A model generated the notes under the pieces. It had not been told where the DNA came from, did not search any database, and saw nothing but the letters and a program-made list of their open reading frames with translations. From Marsupella aquatica (lineage: Eukaryota > Marchantiophyta): a DNA stretch of 64,000 nt. Positions 10,263 through 21,309 of this stretch are shown here, piece after piece. Each line of letters opens with the position of its first letter. The stretch's first letter is position 1. Made by a program: the position numbers and the translations under genes. The stretch spans positions 15,004,001 to 15,068,000 of the forward strand of contig OZ316899.1 of assembly GCA_973895155.1 (NCBI GenBank). The letters run 5' to 3'.

Positions 10263-11395
10263 CTAGCCGTTTCTAGCCGATCCGCCTCTTGTGTCTCCTC
10301 CGGAATTGAAGATAAAAATGTTGACTCTATGGCAAAACAATCCTCAGTCTCTTCTTCCCCTTCCTCCAGGTTACTCTCCATAGGTTCGTGCCATAGTCCG
10401 CTGGGGGGTACTTCCAATCCAAACACACTTTCTTCGATTAGGTCAGTGAGGCATTCTAACCAACGTACTTCATCGGCTGACTCGAGTCCACTGTCGTACC
10501 CATCTACTTCCCTGATGCTTTTCCTACACTCATCTTTAGTGTCCCAAGACACCGTGATAGAGGGGGTCCCAAAAGTGAACTCCTTCTTACCCCAATCTTC
10601 TATTACCTTGGCTAGGTACAGCCATGGCCTGCCAATTAATAGTCGGAACGACGTAGGATTTATTGGCTTCATCACTACATAGTTAATGCTAAAGAAAATA
10701 CCTCCTATCTCAGTCTTGATGCCGGTTAACACCCCCGTGGGAATGACTTGATACCCATTGGCCATGTTTAACACTCTTCCAGTCATCTCCGGCGTTAGAC
10801 CCCATCCTTTTGCTGTTGAATCAATCATAATACATACCCCGGATCCTCCATCAATGGGTACTCGCAGTAATATTTCTCCTTGAATCATTAATGGTAATGC
10901 TGGGGCTCCTTGATCTTCTTCTATCATTAGCACATCGGATCTGGTTGCTACCTTGGGTAATCTCGGTTTGCCGAGAATCGCCTTCCTTAACTGCTTCCGG
11001 AAGTACGGGCTATTTTTCAATAGTTGACCTACGGTTGCCGAGACTCTAGATTCTAGCACATCCTTAGCCAGATCATAGGGAACTATCGGCTTCTCTTCTG
11101 ACGGTGTCTTCATCTTGGCTTCGGCCTGTTTCTTCACGCTGGTTTCCACAGCCGTTGGATCCTCAGAAGCAAACAGTGCTTTTGCTCGTTCCACATCCTT
11201 GGCTATGGCTTTGGTATTCTCCAGGTTTTCTAATTCTTGCAGTTGTTCCTTAACACTAGCCGTAATAGCGGGGTAGAACAACTTAGGGTGATCTCGATTG
11301 AAATCGCTGTCCTGTGAAGGATTGGGGTCACTGGTGAGCTCATGGCTTACCTGTGTTGCCGGCGCCTTTCCTTCCCCTTCCGTCGATGTTGACAA
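10169..11395 (-). pseudogene. Ty3/gypsy aspartic protease region
   Basis: The retroviral-type protease that matures Gag is marked by RVPIDGGSGVCIM (active-site Asp-Gly-Gly), LLIGRPWLY near the second conserved loop and GGIFFSINYVV between them. A leader of about 170 residues precedes it. The frame is the same as gag (13159-11471). A TGA at 11473-11471 separates the two, whereas in the related young element gag and protease are uninterrupted. The stop is therefore probably a mutation. Confidence 0.85.
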
Positions 11396-11470
11396 AGAGT
11401 CGATCCTTTCTTCCTTATCCTTCCCTTTATTTTTGGCCAGCCCATCCCACCTTTCCTTCCTTCTAGTGGA

Positions 11471-13159
11471 TCAAGTAGAGACCCGGTAGCAATCATGATC
11501 CAATTCTTCTTCTGAAAATGTTGATAAGGCCTCGGCCTCATCATCAGATGGTCCGAACTCTGCCTTGGCATCAGTTTGCCATCCGAGTTCGATGTGGTTG
11601 ATTTGAACTCCTCCGGGGGTAGTACTTGGCGGTAAAACTTTGACTAGCAAGAGCTTATGATTTGCGGCCAGGCCTACCAACCAAGTAGGACATTGTCCTA
11701 GCATGTGACCCTCCTGTCGGCATCCCATACATAGCTGAGCTGGTTGTCCATCACCTTGTTTGCATGCATTTGGGCATTCTCTAGCAAAATGACCAGGTTG
11801 ACCACAATTATAGCATGCCCCAAATCTTTGTACATTCGGTCTAGGAGGTACTGACGGATTCTGAATAATCCGAGGATACATCTCTCCCGGATTGTTCCTT
11901 AATCCTGACCAGAGAGATGCGGGTCGGTTGGATAGATCTCGTGCTCCAGTCTCACTGATGCCGAAAACACTATCAGCGGCATCCCCTAAAAAGTACTCTA
12001 CTTCTGCCTGACCTGGTCTACCCTCAGCCACATGCCGAACATGACTAGTATTAAGTTTAGGACACGCATCTTTATGGTGTCCGGTTTTATAACATAAGGC
12101 ACACCATACAGAGCTATCCTCTTGTACTGCCTTCTTCTTTGGTTTTACCTCTGCTATTATAGCCTTAAGCTGCTCGGTAAGGGCTATGATGTTATCTGGT
12201 GTTTTAGCCTCTAGTTTGACTTTCAACTTCCCCCTCCTTCTACCCTTCTTTTTCCTAGTTTGTTCTTCTTCAGAACTAGAAGATGACTCACTCTTGCTAC
12301 TTCCACTATCCGAGCTTGAGTTATCACTTCTTGACTTCTTAGAATGTTTCTTTTTCTTATCTTTTTTCTTGTGGGGTGATCCCTCCTCCGATGAGGAACT
12401 CTCAGACTTAAGCTGTTTCTTCCGGCTTGTGATATCTGCATTAATGTATAATTCAATATCCTTAATTGCCTTGGTTAAAGTCTCTGGGTTCTCCTTCCTA
12501 ATTGCAAAACTCATCTTCTGTGGCAAAGCATTTACTAACCATTGAAGTTGCATACCTTCAGATGCATTGGTCTTTGTACGTCTTACCAACTTTTGGAAGC
12601 GTTGCAAGAACTTCCTGAAGGATTTGTTCTCCTTGAACCGAAGTCGTCCCAACTTCAGCACTGCTAACTCTGAAGTTCCAATGGGTCGAAACTCCTTGAC
12701 AAATAGTGATCTGAAAGTATTCCATATGGCTTGATCTTCCACATCCAAGGCTCTGTACCAAGGCCTAGCCTCACCTTTGAACAGGCCGGGAAGAATTTGC
12801 ATCTTGATGGCCGATTCTCCATTTGCTGCAGCAGTTCCTTCGAAGTCATCCAACCATTCGTCCGGATCCTCATCTCCTCTACCATAAAAGGCCTTGTAAT
12901 GAATGCGTGACCGTTGGCTCAGTCTGGTCCCTGGCCTCTCGTCTGGCCGCGCCTCTGGTTCCCCCATGTCGGGTGGAGACTCACTTCTCCTTACCGACCC
13001 TTCTTCTGGTATGTCTTCTTCGATGCCACTTTCAGTCATGGAGCTACTAGCTCTTTCTGCCCCTCTCAGTCGCTGTGTATCATGCCACCCGGCGAGCTGC
13101 TGCAGATGAGCTCTCTCCCGTTGAATTGCTCTTTCCTCCCTTGGTGTAGGTTCAGTCAT
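11471..13159 (-). CDS. gag: Ty3/gypsy Gag with three CCHC zinc knuckles
   Basis: Gag forms the particle that packages element RNA. From ATG at 13159, the capsid core shows FYGRGDEDPDEWLDDFE, ARPWYRALD and FVKEFRP (about residues 85-250). A serine/lysine-rich segment (residues about 265-320) follows. Three CX2CX4HX4C knuckles come last: CALCYKTGHHKDAC, CYNCGQPGHFAREC and CMGCRQEGHMLGQC. The 562-codon frame is intact to a TGA at 11471. It begins about 45 bp inside the primer-binding site, in the expected order LTR-PBS-gag. Confidence 0.9.
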   Translation of the reverse strand: MTEPTPREERAIQRERAHLQQLAGWHDTQRLRGAERASSSMTESGIEEDIPEEGSVRRSESPPDMGEPEARPDERPGTRLSQRSRIHYKAFYGRGDEDPDEWLDDFEGTAAANGESAIKMQILPGLFKGEARPWYRALDVEDQAIWNTFRSLFVKEFRPIGTSELAVLKLGRLRFKENKSFRKFLQRFQKLVRRTKTNASEGMQLQWLVNALPQKMSFAIRKENPETLTKAIKDIELYINADITSRKKQLKSESSSSEEGSPHKKKDKKKKHSKKSRSDNSSSDSGSSKSESSSSSEEEQTRKKKGRRRGKLKVKLEAKTPDNIIALTEQLKAIIAEVKPKKKAVQEDSSVWCALCYKTGHHKDACPKLNTSHVRHVAEGRPGQAEVEYFLGDAADSVFGISETGARDLSNRPASLWSGLRNNPGEMYPRIIQNPSVPPRPNVQRFGACYNCGQPGHFARECPNACKQGDGQPAQLCMGCRQEGHMLGQCPTWLVGLAANHKLLLVKVLPPSTTPGGVQINHIELGWQTDAKAEFGPSDDEAEALSTFSEEELDHDCYRVST

Positions 13160-13204
13160 TACCTACGCTTCCTTCTTAACTTCATATCTCACGGCGTAAG
13201 AAAT

Positions 13205-13224
13205 GCCCCCTCCATCTAGCGCCA
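13205..13224 (-). promoter_or_regulatory. Putative primer-binding site of minus-strand element
   Basis: On the minus strand, TTTTTGGCGCTAGATGGAGG follows four bases after the LTR end ACCACA. TGGCGC is the complement of a tRNA 3' end in ...GCGCCA. The position is right for minus-strand primer binding; the exact tRNA is not assigned. Confidence 0.6.
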
Positions 13225-13228
13225 AAAA

Positions 13229-15345
13229 TGTGGTGCGTCCCCTACCTCTCCAAACCCAAGAAACCCCCTTGGTCAAGCCGATTCCCGCAGGTTTTATCCT
13301 TGGCGAGGCCGTTTCCGCAGTTTAGCGGCATGGGACGCTGCTAATCTATTATTAACATTTTACACACATATACTAGACAGATCCTTCACCGGGTCATGAG
13401 ATACTTAGCCGGCCTATTCTAGTCCCTCCCTTGTATTCCTCTCCTGGTCCTCCATTAGGTATATTTGGATTCCGCCGCCGGAATGATCCCCAATTGGCTT
13501 GGTTAAGCCGCTAAGACCTCTCTCAGCTCGACACATCCAACTCTCACTCCCCTGCTTATTTCTATTCCTCTATTAGTTGATGTGGGCACTCTTCACACAA
13601 GTTAGTACGACACACAAATAGCAAAATGACTCCTTCTGACTGAGTTATACCATGCACTTGCCATACAAACAGTACATCTCATACACAAGCTCTGCGAACT
13701 AAGCCGTGAGGCCAACTCTATTCAGATCTTAAGTATGAGGAAACATGAATATATACAAGGGTCACTGTATAACTAACCGAGAGCTTCTCTTACTACTTGA
13801 TCCCAGCCCTACTGGTGCAACTAAAAACTTGCTAAAGAAGAGGCCCTGAACTCCCCACAGCCCAGGTACTTATCCTGGTTGTAGATCCGCCTGATTCCTT
13901 GCAGCGTAAGCCTAATCTACCTATTGTAATCTACCTAACTGTAATCTACCTAAGTACAGCGAGGTAGGAGCACAAGTGTCGTCCACACCCGTGGATCCAA
14001 AATCCCACTAATCTAAGTGTCAGAGTTGTCTCCTGATCCTGATCCTAAGTCTAAACTTGGAGATCAGCGCCCGCCCTGCCCACTCACGCCTCCTACCTCC
14101 ACGTCTGCCCTCCCTAAAAGGGACGGCGCCCTTACACCATCACGACACCGGTGGCTGGTCCTCAATGGACGCCCCCAACGCTTCCTCCGCAGCCACTGCC
14201 GTTGGTCCGTCCTCTGACAAATTACCTGCCCCTGACCGAGTCAACTCTTCATCGGCCTGACTGGGTCCACCCTCGGCTTTGGCCTCAGCATCGGTCACGG
14301 CCTCTACTACGGCTACGGTCTCTGCGGCATGTTCTAGTGGAGGACCTAGTACCTTGCCAGCATTATTGGTTCTCCCATCTTCGGCCTTGCCATCTTCACT
14401 TCCTAGGACTGGTGGATCCACTACCGTGCCGATGCCGGAGGTTGGTGCCGAGTTTATCTTCTCGGTCACAATCGCTTGAGAAGCCGTATAACTCCTAGAC
14501 CTAGAAGGTTTCCGCTTCTTCTTCTTCCCTATTTCGACAGCCGGTTCCTTCCCCTTGCCACTTATCTCCAACACCGGGGTGAGTGTTACGGCTTGTCCTT
14601 CGGCCAATACTACCCCTGGTAACTGGGTTCCACCAATTGGAGTTGGACCTGATGAAGCCAAGCATTTAAATACTGCAGCTTGTGTCTTCAACCGCTCCGT
14701 TTGGTTGTCGGCCCGCCGCTGTAGGTTGTCCATCTTCCTCGTGATTTCCTCCAACTCCTCCTGGGTCTCGTCCAGGTCCTTGCGCGCCTCCTCCAGCTCC
14801 TTATTGGCTTCCTCCAATTCTCTTTTCAAGGTAACCCTCTCCTCCTGGGTTGCTCTTAGCTCCCTGTCGAGCTCTGCGATGACCAGACTCCATCTTATTC
14901 ATCTTGGCATAAGTCTGGTCGAGCTGGTCGTCCTTTTCACGCAGGCCGGCCTTGAAGCTGGCCGCCAGGGACGCAAGCTCCTGCTGCAGCGCAATAATCC
15001 CTTGATAGGATTTCCCTAACTCTGCTTCCTTCTGCTCAAGGGCTCCGCGGATATCTTTGAGCTCTCCTTTCAATGCCCTCTCCCTTCTCTAGTTCTCCGC
15101 CATGGCCCGATTGTTGGTTGCTAAGTGGGCTTCCTCTGCATCCCTTAGCTCCCGCTTCCATTTCTCTCTTTCTTTGACTGCGCCGGCCAACTCTCCTTGG
15201 GTCCGAGTCAGTTTATCTTTGATAATCTGATTGTCAGACTGAGTGGTATCCAACTGCCCCTGCATGATGTTTAGCTCATGCCGCTTAATCCGCACTCCTG
15301 CTTACCATGTAAACCGGGCTTAGATATTCCTGGCTAGGCATCACA
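13229..15345 (-). mobile_element. 5' giant LTR of the minus-strand gypsy element, internally deleted
   Basis: The LTR runs on the minus strand from TGTGATGCCTAGCC (15345) to GACGCACCACA (13229). The first 53 bp equal the 3' LTR start at 6995. At about 15293 the sequence jumps from the leader directly into the coiled-coil half of the aORF, so roughly 2.5 kb present in the solo LTR (15465-20140) are missing. From there to the end it is a close inverted copy of about 18035-20140. It is followed in order by PBS, gag and pol, which identifies it as the 5' LTR. Confidence 0.8.
14140..15293 (-). pseudogene. aORF C-terminal coiled coil in minus-strand 5' LTR
   Basis: Three pieces (15295-15089, 15073-14801, 14829-14140) match the coiled-coil half of the 15841 copy: RIKRHELNIMQGQLDT, ALEQKEAELGKSYQG, EELEEITRKM, then a basic KKKKRKPSRSRS segment and an acidic/alanine-rich tail ending EDQPPVS. 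Stops or frameshifts separate the pieces. Heptad-like leucine spacing suggests a coiled coil. This portion is the last part of the LTR before its U3/R-like non-coding 800 bp. Confidence 0.7.
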
Positions 15346-15464
15346 AGAAAGAAAAGACAAGACGTGTTGACGGCACTTTAAAAGAGTACTCTAGTAAGCA
15401 CATTAGATCTGAAAAACAATATGGATTTGAATCTTTAAGTCTTTTCATTTTGACTTATGATTAA
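15346..15464. other. Host DNA between two LTR copies
   Basis: These 119 bp separate divergent LTR starts at 15345 (minus) and 15465 (plus). AGAAA (15346-15350) would be the target duplication of the minus-strand element, but its partner is lost. ATTAA at 15460-15464 is the left target duplication of the solo LTR. The segment GTTGACGGCACTTTAAA recurs in reverse orientation near 37685-37700, with a related GTTGACGGCATTTTAAA in the LTRs of the young gypsy element. Confidence 0.6.
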
Positions 15465-15840
15465 TGTGATGCCTAGACAGGAATCACTCGGCCAGTTAAG
15501 TGGGTAAAGCAGGAATGCACCCTGGAAACATCTTAGTATAGGGACAAAACAAGGAAAATATAAACAATTAGGGGTGACTATGGAACCCGGGCCGAGGCCG
15601 GAGGTAAGGACGCTGGGGGTGAAAACTCGATTAGGGTTAGGGCGCGTTAAGCGTCGGCGGCTAGGAAGGATCAACGGGAGGAAGGACCGGAAGAGGAGAG
15701 GGGTAAGGAGCGCTTGCAGGAAATGGTGGCTCATTTGCGAGCACGAACTAGGCAGACGACTACAGGAGGCCAACTACTGTCAGCTGCTTAGGCAAGCACT
15801 CGGGGAGAGAATAGATACCGATGATTGACGTAAGGAGGGT

Positions 15841-18800
15841 ATGAGCAACGTCAATCAAGCGGCACATTTCTGGGGATGCCTGTTCGAACGGGCAACTGAG
15901 TACATCAAGACTTACGAGGACAAGGAATCAGAAAGGGCAGCTCGAGAACGGCAGGAGCTCGCTCGATTGTGGGAGCTGCAGAAGATAGCTTTCTTAGGAG
16001 GCGAACTCATCAAGGACGAGTTCTTGTGGACTCCTACTTCCAATCAGCTCGACGATCTTCTGTTTTGCAAAGACAGCGTCGTCAGCATCCGAGAGGCCAT
16101 CAAGAACTGCAACGACATACACTGGGAATTGAAGGGTAGCACGGAAAGGTGGACCCAGGCAACGGTGCTAGGAGAAACCTCCACGGCAGCAGAGATGAAG
16201 AGGAAAGGAGCCATCAACGATGAAGCCACCCCGACAAAAAGAACGAGGTCGGCGACACCAAAGAAGCCAGCCGAGCAGCAGAGCAGGAGGCAGGGAGAAG
16301 CCGAAGAGGAGGAGGTCGATCCCATCAAGGCCATTCCAACCAGGGATGACACCTGGAAAGGCTGGGCGGCAACCCTACCGGTAGAGGCGCAACTACATTT
16401 TGCACGGGAGGAGGATGCATGCTTTACGGCCATGCAGACCAAGAAGTACCAAGGCTTCATGGCCGGATCCGGCTTAGAGGCCTTTGTAAGATTACCATGG
16501 CTGAAGCCGGAGGTGCCGGATTCAGACCTATTAGAATTCGTGGGGTCATGGGAACCCGAGACCAATTGCACGAGGATATATGGGAAGGATTTCTATCTTA
16601 CTCCCAAGGTGATTGCCGATAGGCAATAAGACCAAAGTTGATACCAGAAAGACCTTGCCTGACAAGGAGTTCCGGTCGTTCCCCGGGCCATCAACGAAGA
16701 ATGGCTTCTTCCGGAACACCTGCACCAACCCGCACATAGGAGAGATGATCGACTTCTTGAGGGTGACCATGCACGGTAACTTGCCGAGGGCAGAGATCGG
16801 CAAGGCACAGGTCTATCTGGCAGAGAGGCCAGACCCAAGCCGGGACTACAACGGGTACCTCCTCAACCAATTGAAGAAGATCTTAAAGGAGGAGCAGCAG
16901 GTAATCGGCATGGGGAGCATGTCGCGGCTTGGCTATCACATGCCGCTGTTGTGCCGGTATGCCAGAGGTCAGACCTTTGCCCCAGTACTTCCCCTGCAGG
17001 TAAGGGCACCCGAGGAAGCTCCAGCACCGAGGCCGGTAGCAGAGAAGCCTCAACCACCTGTTAGCCCTACGATCGAGCAGGTGTTTAGGCCAAGGAAGGA
17101 AGACTTGCCGATGCAGCAACCAGGCATGCAGAATCTGCTGAAACTACTGGAGAAAGAAAGATCGGCATCGGCAACGACAACGGCAATGGCAACAATGCAG
17201 GACACTACTCCAGAGGTAGGCCTACACCGGCTTACAAGGGAAAACCCCTTTACTAGAGACAAGGAGAGAATCGGGCCAGAATCCAAGCCGGGTGTTCGAA
17301 TGTACGTGGGAGTCTCAAGCTCTGAATCTGAGGCAGAATTGCCTGAAGTTCCTACCGACGAACAGGAGAAGGAGAAGCCGGAAGTCCAAGAAGTAGAGGA
17401 GGCAGTGGAGGACGGCAGCCATGATAACTCCGACTATGGGTCGGACCATCACGTTCCAGGAGTAAGGACCTGTGGCCGGTTTATCCCCACACTTCCAAGG
17501 GTAGTACGAGGGGACCCCAACCAGCAAAGTAGCCCTGAGTCTCCCCCACCAGATGTTGCTCCCCCGAGCTTTGACGGCATAAAACAGACGGCGCAGGAAT
17601 TTTAGGAGCGAATCAGGCAGGAAGAGGAGGCAGCCCTGGCTAGAGAAAAGGATTTTCCAGGAGGAGATTGGCCGGAGGACATCAAGCGGCTAGCCGAAAA
17701 AGGAAGCAAACCTCTAGCCACGATTGAAGAGATCCGCAAGACGGCTTGGGAGCAGAGGCCGCGATGGATGATGCCGATGACTTCTACTTCCTCCACCTAT
17801 GCTAAGGACAGAGCCATGGAGTACGGGGAGATGTGTGGAGAACTGGCGCTCAACATATTTGGGGAGGAGTTGGAGCAGGGACCCTTTTTCCAGAGGGAGA
17901 TGTTGGAGAAGCGTCAATTAGAAGAAGCGGTGGCCTTGGAAAGAAGCAAGAAGGACGAGGTCATCCGTCGGCTTAGGGAAAGGGAAGCCAAAATCAAGGA
18001 CCTGAGGGTGGCCAAGAAAGCCCAAGATGAGCTGCGGATTAAGCGGCATGAGCTAAATATCATGCAGGGCCAGTTGGATACCGCACAATCTGATAATCGG
18101 GTGATCGAGAATCTACTGACGCGGACCCAAGGAGAATTGGCCGACGCAATCAAAGAGAGGGAGAAGTGGAAGCGAGAGCTGAGGAATGCAGAGGAGGCCC
18201 ACATAACAGCCAACAGCCGGGCCATGGCGGAGACCCAAAGAAAGGAATGGGCATTGAAGGGGGAGCTCGAGAAAATTCGCTGAGCCCTTGAGCAGAAGGA
18301 GGCCGAGTTGGGGAAATCCTATCAAGGGATTATGGTGCTGCAACAGGAGCTTGCGTCCCTGACGGCCAGCTTCAAGGCCGACCTAAGGGAGAAGGACGAG
18401 ATGCTCGATCAGACTTACGCCAAGATGAACCAGATGGAGTCTGTCATCATTGCAGAGCTCGACAAGGAGCTAAGAGCAACCCGAGAGGAGAGGGCTACCT
18501 TGAAGAAAGAACTGGAGGAAGCCCACAGGGAACGGGAGGAAGCCCAAAAGGAACTAGAAGAGGCGCGCAAGGACCTGGATGAGACCCAGGAGGAGTTGGA
18601 GGAAATCACGAGGAAGATGAAGAACCTCCAGCGGCGGGCCGACAACCTAATAGAGCGGCTGAAGAAACAAGCCGTAGTATTTAAGTGCTTGTCTTCATCA
18701 GGCCCAACTCCAATTGGGGCAACCAAGTTACCAGGAGTGGTACTGGCCGAAGAACAAGCCGCGCCACCTGCACCAGTGCCGGAAGTAAGTGGGAAGGGGA

Positions 18801-19222
18801 AGGGACCAGCTGCCGAACCAGAAAAGAAGAAGAAGCGGAAACCTTCAGGGTCAAGGAGTAATCCGACTCCACAGGCCGTGGTGACCAAGGAGGTAGACCC
18901 AGCACCAACCTCCGGCATGAACACGGCAATAGATCCCGCTATCATCAAAGGTGGGGATGGTGCGGCCCAAGCCAAACTACTCAGTAATGAGGCCGGTATC
19001 CCAGATCCGCCTCTTAAGCAGGCCGGGGAGACCGTAGCCGAGGCTGAGGCCGTAACCGAGAATGATTCCCAAGCCGATGCCGATGCCGATGGTGGACCCA
19101 GTCAGGCCGATGGAGAGTTGACTCAGTCAAGGGCAGGTAATCTGTCAGAGAACGAACCTACGACAGTGGCTGAGGAGGAAGCGTTGGGGGCGTCCATTGA
19201 GGATCCACCACCGGTGTTGTGA
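15841..19222 (+). pseudogene. aORF in the solo LTR: plant-mobile-domain-like core plus long coiled coil
   Basis: This is the fullest copy of the LTR-borne protein, about 1125 codons. ATG at 15841 opens MSNVNQAAHFWGCL. Then follow TSNQLDDLLFC, a basic/acidic linker, FVRLPWLKPEV, LLEFVGSWEPE and CTNPHIGEMIDFLRV (about codons 200-320), an acidic linker and GVRTCGRF. A coiled coil rich in Glu/Lys/Arg/Leu spans about 17,880-18,690, and a KKKKRKPSGS basic patch and acidic tail end the protein. A short deletion near 16,615 removes the EVFGL part of the core and shifts frame. Stops lie at 17603 (TAG) and 18281 (TGA); otherwise it is open. Its job is unknown; Gag-like, Env-like or chromatin-related roles are all guesses. 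Confidence 0.75.
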
Positions 19223-19256
19223 CGGTACAAGGGTGCCGTTCCTTTTAGGAAGGGCG

Positions 19257-19275
19257 GACGTGGAGGGAGGAGGCG
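19257..19275 (+). promoter_or_regulatory. Internal polypurine-like tract inside the giant LTR
   Basis: GGACGTGGAGGGAGGAGGCG is directly followed by TGAGTGGGC at 19276. A polypurine tract followed by TG is what precedes a 3' LTR, so 19276-20140 looks like a shorter nested LTR. The same tract and TG occur at about 40486-40501, and in reverse near 14086. The ATTAA duplications support the outer, longer LTR as the unit that was inserted. Confidence 0.5.
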
Positions 19276-20145
19276 TGAGTGGGCAGGGCGGGCGCTGATC
19301 TCCAAGTTTAGACTTAGGATCAGGATCAGGAGATGACGCTGACACTTAGATTAGTGGGATTTTGGATCCACGGGTGTGGACGACACTTGTGCTCCTACCT
19401 CGTTGTACTTAGGTAGATTACAGTTAGGTAGATTACAATAGGTAGATTAGGCTTACGCTGCAAGGAATCAGGCGGATCCACAACCAGGATAAGTACCTGG
19501 GCAGCGGGGAGCTCAGGGCCTCTTCTTTAGCAAGTTTTTAGTTTGCACCAGCCGGGCTGGGATCAAGTAGTAAGGGAAGCTCTCGGTTAGTCATATAGTG
19601 ACCCTTGTGTATATTCATGTTTCCTCATGCCTAAGAGCTGAATAGAGTTGGCCTCACGGCTTAGTTCGCAGAGCTTGTGTATGAGATGTACTGTTTGTAT
19701 GGCAAGTGCATGGTATGACTCAGTTAGAAGGAGTCATTTTGCTATTTGTGTGTCGCATTAACTTGTGTGAAGAGTGCCCACATCAACTAACAGAAGGAAG
19801 GAAAGTAAGCAGGGGAGTGAGAGTTGGATGTGTCGAGCTGAGAGAGGTCTTAGCGGCTTAACCAAGCCTATTGGGGATCATTCCGGTGGCGGAATCCAAA
19901 CATACCTAACAAGACGGAGGGGAAGACAAGGGAAGGCCTTGATTAGGCCGGCTACGTATCTCATGACCCGATGAAGGATCTGTCCAGTATATGTGTGTAA
20001 AATGTTAATAGTAGTAGTAGAAGGTTAGCAGCGTCCCATGCCGCTAAGCCGCGGAAACGGCCTCGCCAAGCGCGAAACCTGCGGGAATCGGCTTGAGCTG
20101 GGGGGTTTCTTGGGTTTAGGGAGCCATGGGACGCACCACAATTAA

Positions 20146-20743
20146 GGAGCAACCTTGGTCTATTCCAGACTCCCTTAGCATACTTTAAGATATTTTCCCT
20201 TGTGTTTTGTTAATCATTCTCTTTTCATTAATTTATGGTTACATGATGCTGAGTTATCATTGAAAACTACTCACCGCTGTGGAGCGATCTTCAAAATACC
20301 TTAGTAAAGTAATCAAACTTGATTACTATGTGTGGAAAACATCTTAAGTCTATTATTGTTGTTTAAATCTATCAAACCAACCCCATCTTGTTCTTTACGG
20401 GAATGAATACCGAGTTTGAAGACCTTTAAGTGTGTTTTTGGTTCTTCATAGCAAACTACAACTACCTTCTGACTAACTGGCCGCACTACCTCTGACCGGC
20501 TTACCGTCAGTGGCAAGGGGCGCTGACCGGGGTGGTAGTGGCTAAGTCTACTGACCAAAATCTAGTCCGTCAATGGACTCTATCCTACGTCGGCTGATCC
20601 TAATTGATCCTGTCTTAATTCTTCTTATTGCGCCGCTAATTGGCATCTAATGACAGCTATTCTGTCGTTAAGCCTAATCAAAAAGATGTTGCTGACTCAA
20701 CTACCTTGCGCGGCGCCAGCCCACACCCTTCGCTAACCACCCC
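20146..20743. other. Non-coding host DNA right of the solo LTR
   Basis: No supportable gene is present. Short CTGACC-type motifs recur (20460-20560). It lies downstream, in minus orientation, of the coiled-coil end of aORF copy D, and may be the tail of that LTR. No LTR end could be recognised. Confidence 0.4.
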
Positions 20744-21029
20744 TTACGTGCGTGTTGTGGTCGGGCCAGGGTTTGTCCCCTTGCCGGGGCAAGACCTCGA
20801 GCCGCCTTGATCAGAGGTGGGCCCAGGTCTTGCCCGTTGGAGGACAAGCAAGGTAATGCGGTCCTGCAAGGCCTTGTTATCCTGTACCGCCTCCTCTGCC
20901 TCATTTGTAGCTTCATCGGCCTTGGTCTGGACCCGTGCTACCTCTAGGCTGAGCTGGCCGATGGAGTCACGATGGGTCTGGTTCTGTGCCAGCAATTTAT
21001 CCCGCTTGGCGGAGAGACTAGCCACCTGC
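20744..21029 (-). pseudogene. aORF copy D, C-terminal coiled-coil part (left of CACTA insertion)
   Basis: On the minus strand the frame reads VASLSAKRDKLLAQNQ, LSLEVARVQTKADEA and EEAVQDNKALQDRI, a Glu/Gln/Lys-rich coiled coil. If the CACTA element (21033-34704) and one TAA duplication are removed, this frame joins in register with the coiled coil ending at 34713, although TAA and TAG codons lie at the join. It is therefore the far end of aORF D, separated by 13.7 kb. Confidence 0.7.
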
Positions 21030-21309
21030 TAACACTAGTAGAAATACCCCCTATTTTTGACCAAACCACTATTGACTAATGTGACAAGGTTATGGAAGTT
21101 TAGGGAGTTATCACTACATATGTCTTAAGTATCACTTCTACAAACTATCCACTCATTTGTTGCGACTCCTTCATAAGGAAAATGGCAGGTCCACTATCCA
21201 AGCCAAATGTCTTAGTGCTAAGTACTTATGTGAGTGAGCGCTAATCACCAATTGCCAAACATTCAAGCTTTTAATGTGAGAAAGTCTCAAATAGTAGAGG
21301 TACCCCATT

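Larger units (their letters stand above)
15465..20140 (+). mobile_element. Solo giant LTR (4676 bp) containing an ORF, with TSD ATTAA
   Basis: The unit starts TGTGATGCC and ends GACGCACCACA (TG...CA). It is flanked by perfect 5-bp duplications ATTAA at 15460-15464 and 20141-20145. That is direct evidence that the whole 4.7 kb unit, including the aORF, has LTR ends recognised by integrase. Because no internal region is present, it is best explained as a solo LTR formed by recombination between two such LTRs. Layout: leader of 376 bp, aORF 15841-19222, purine-rich tract near 19257-19275, then about 865 bp non-coding to the end. Confidence 0.85.

Noticed and set aside
12186-12545. Plus-strand Ser/Phe/Leu-rich ORF
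   Set aside because: It is the antisense of the Ser/Lys-rich Gag segment; composition bias opens the frame.
18415-18975. Minus-strand 186-codon Ser-rich ORF (and 14555-15019 plus)
   Set aside because: Antisense shadow of the coiled-coil part of the aORF.
19276-20140. A conventional 865-bp LTR as the true LTR
   Set aside because: It has a polypurine-like tract and TG...CA ends, but ATTAA duplications flank the larger unit 15465-20140, and the minus-strand 5' LTR continues past this point to 15345. Kept only as an alternative.
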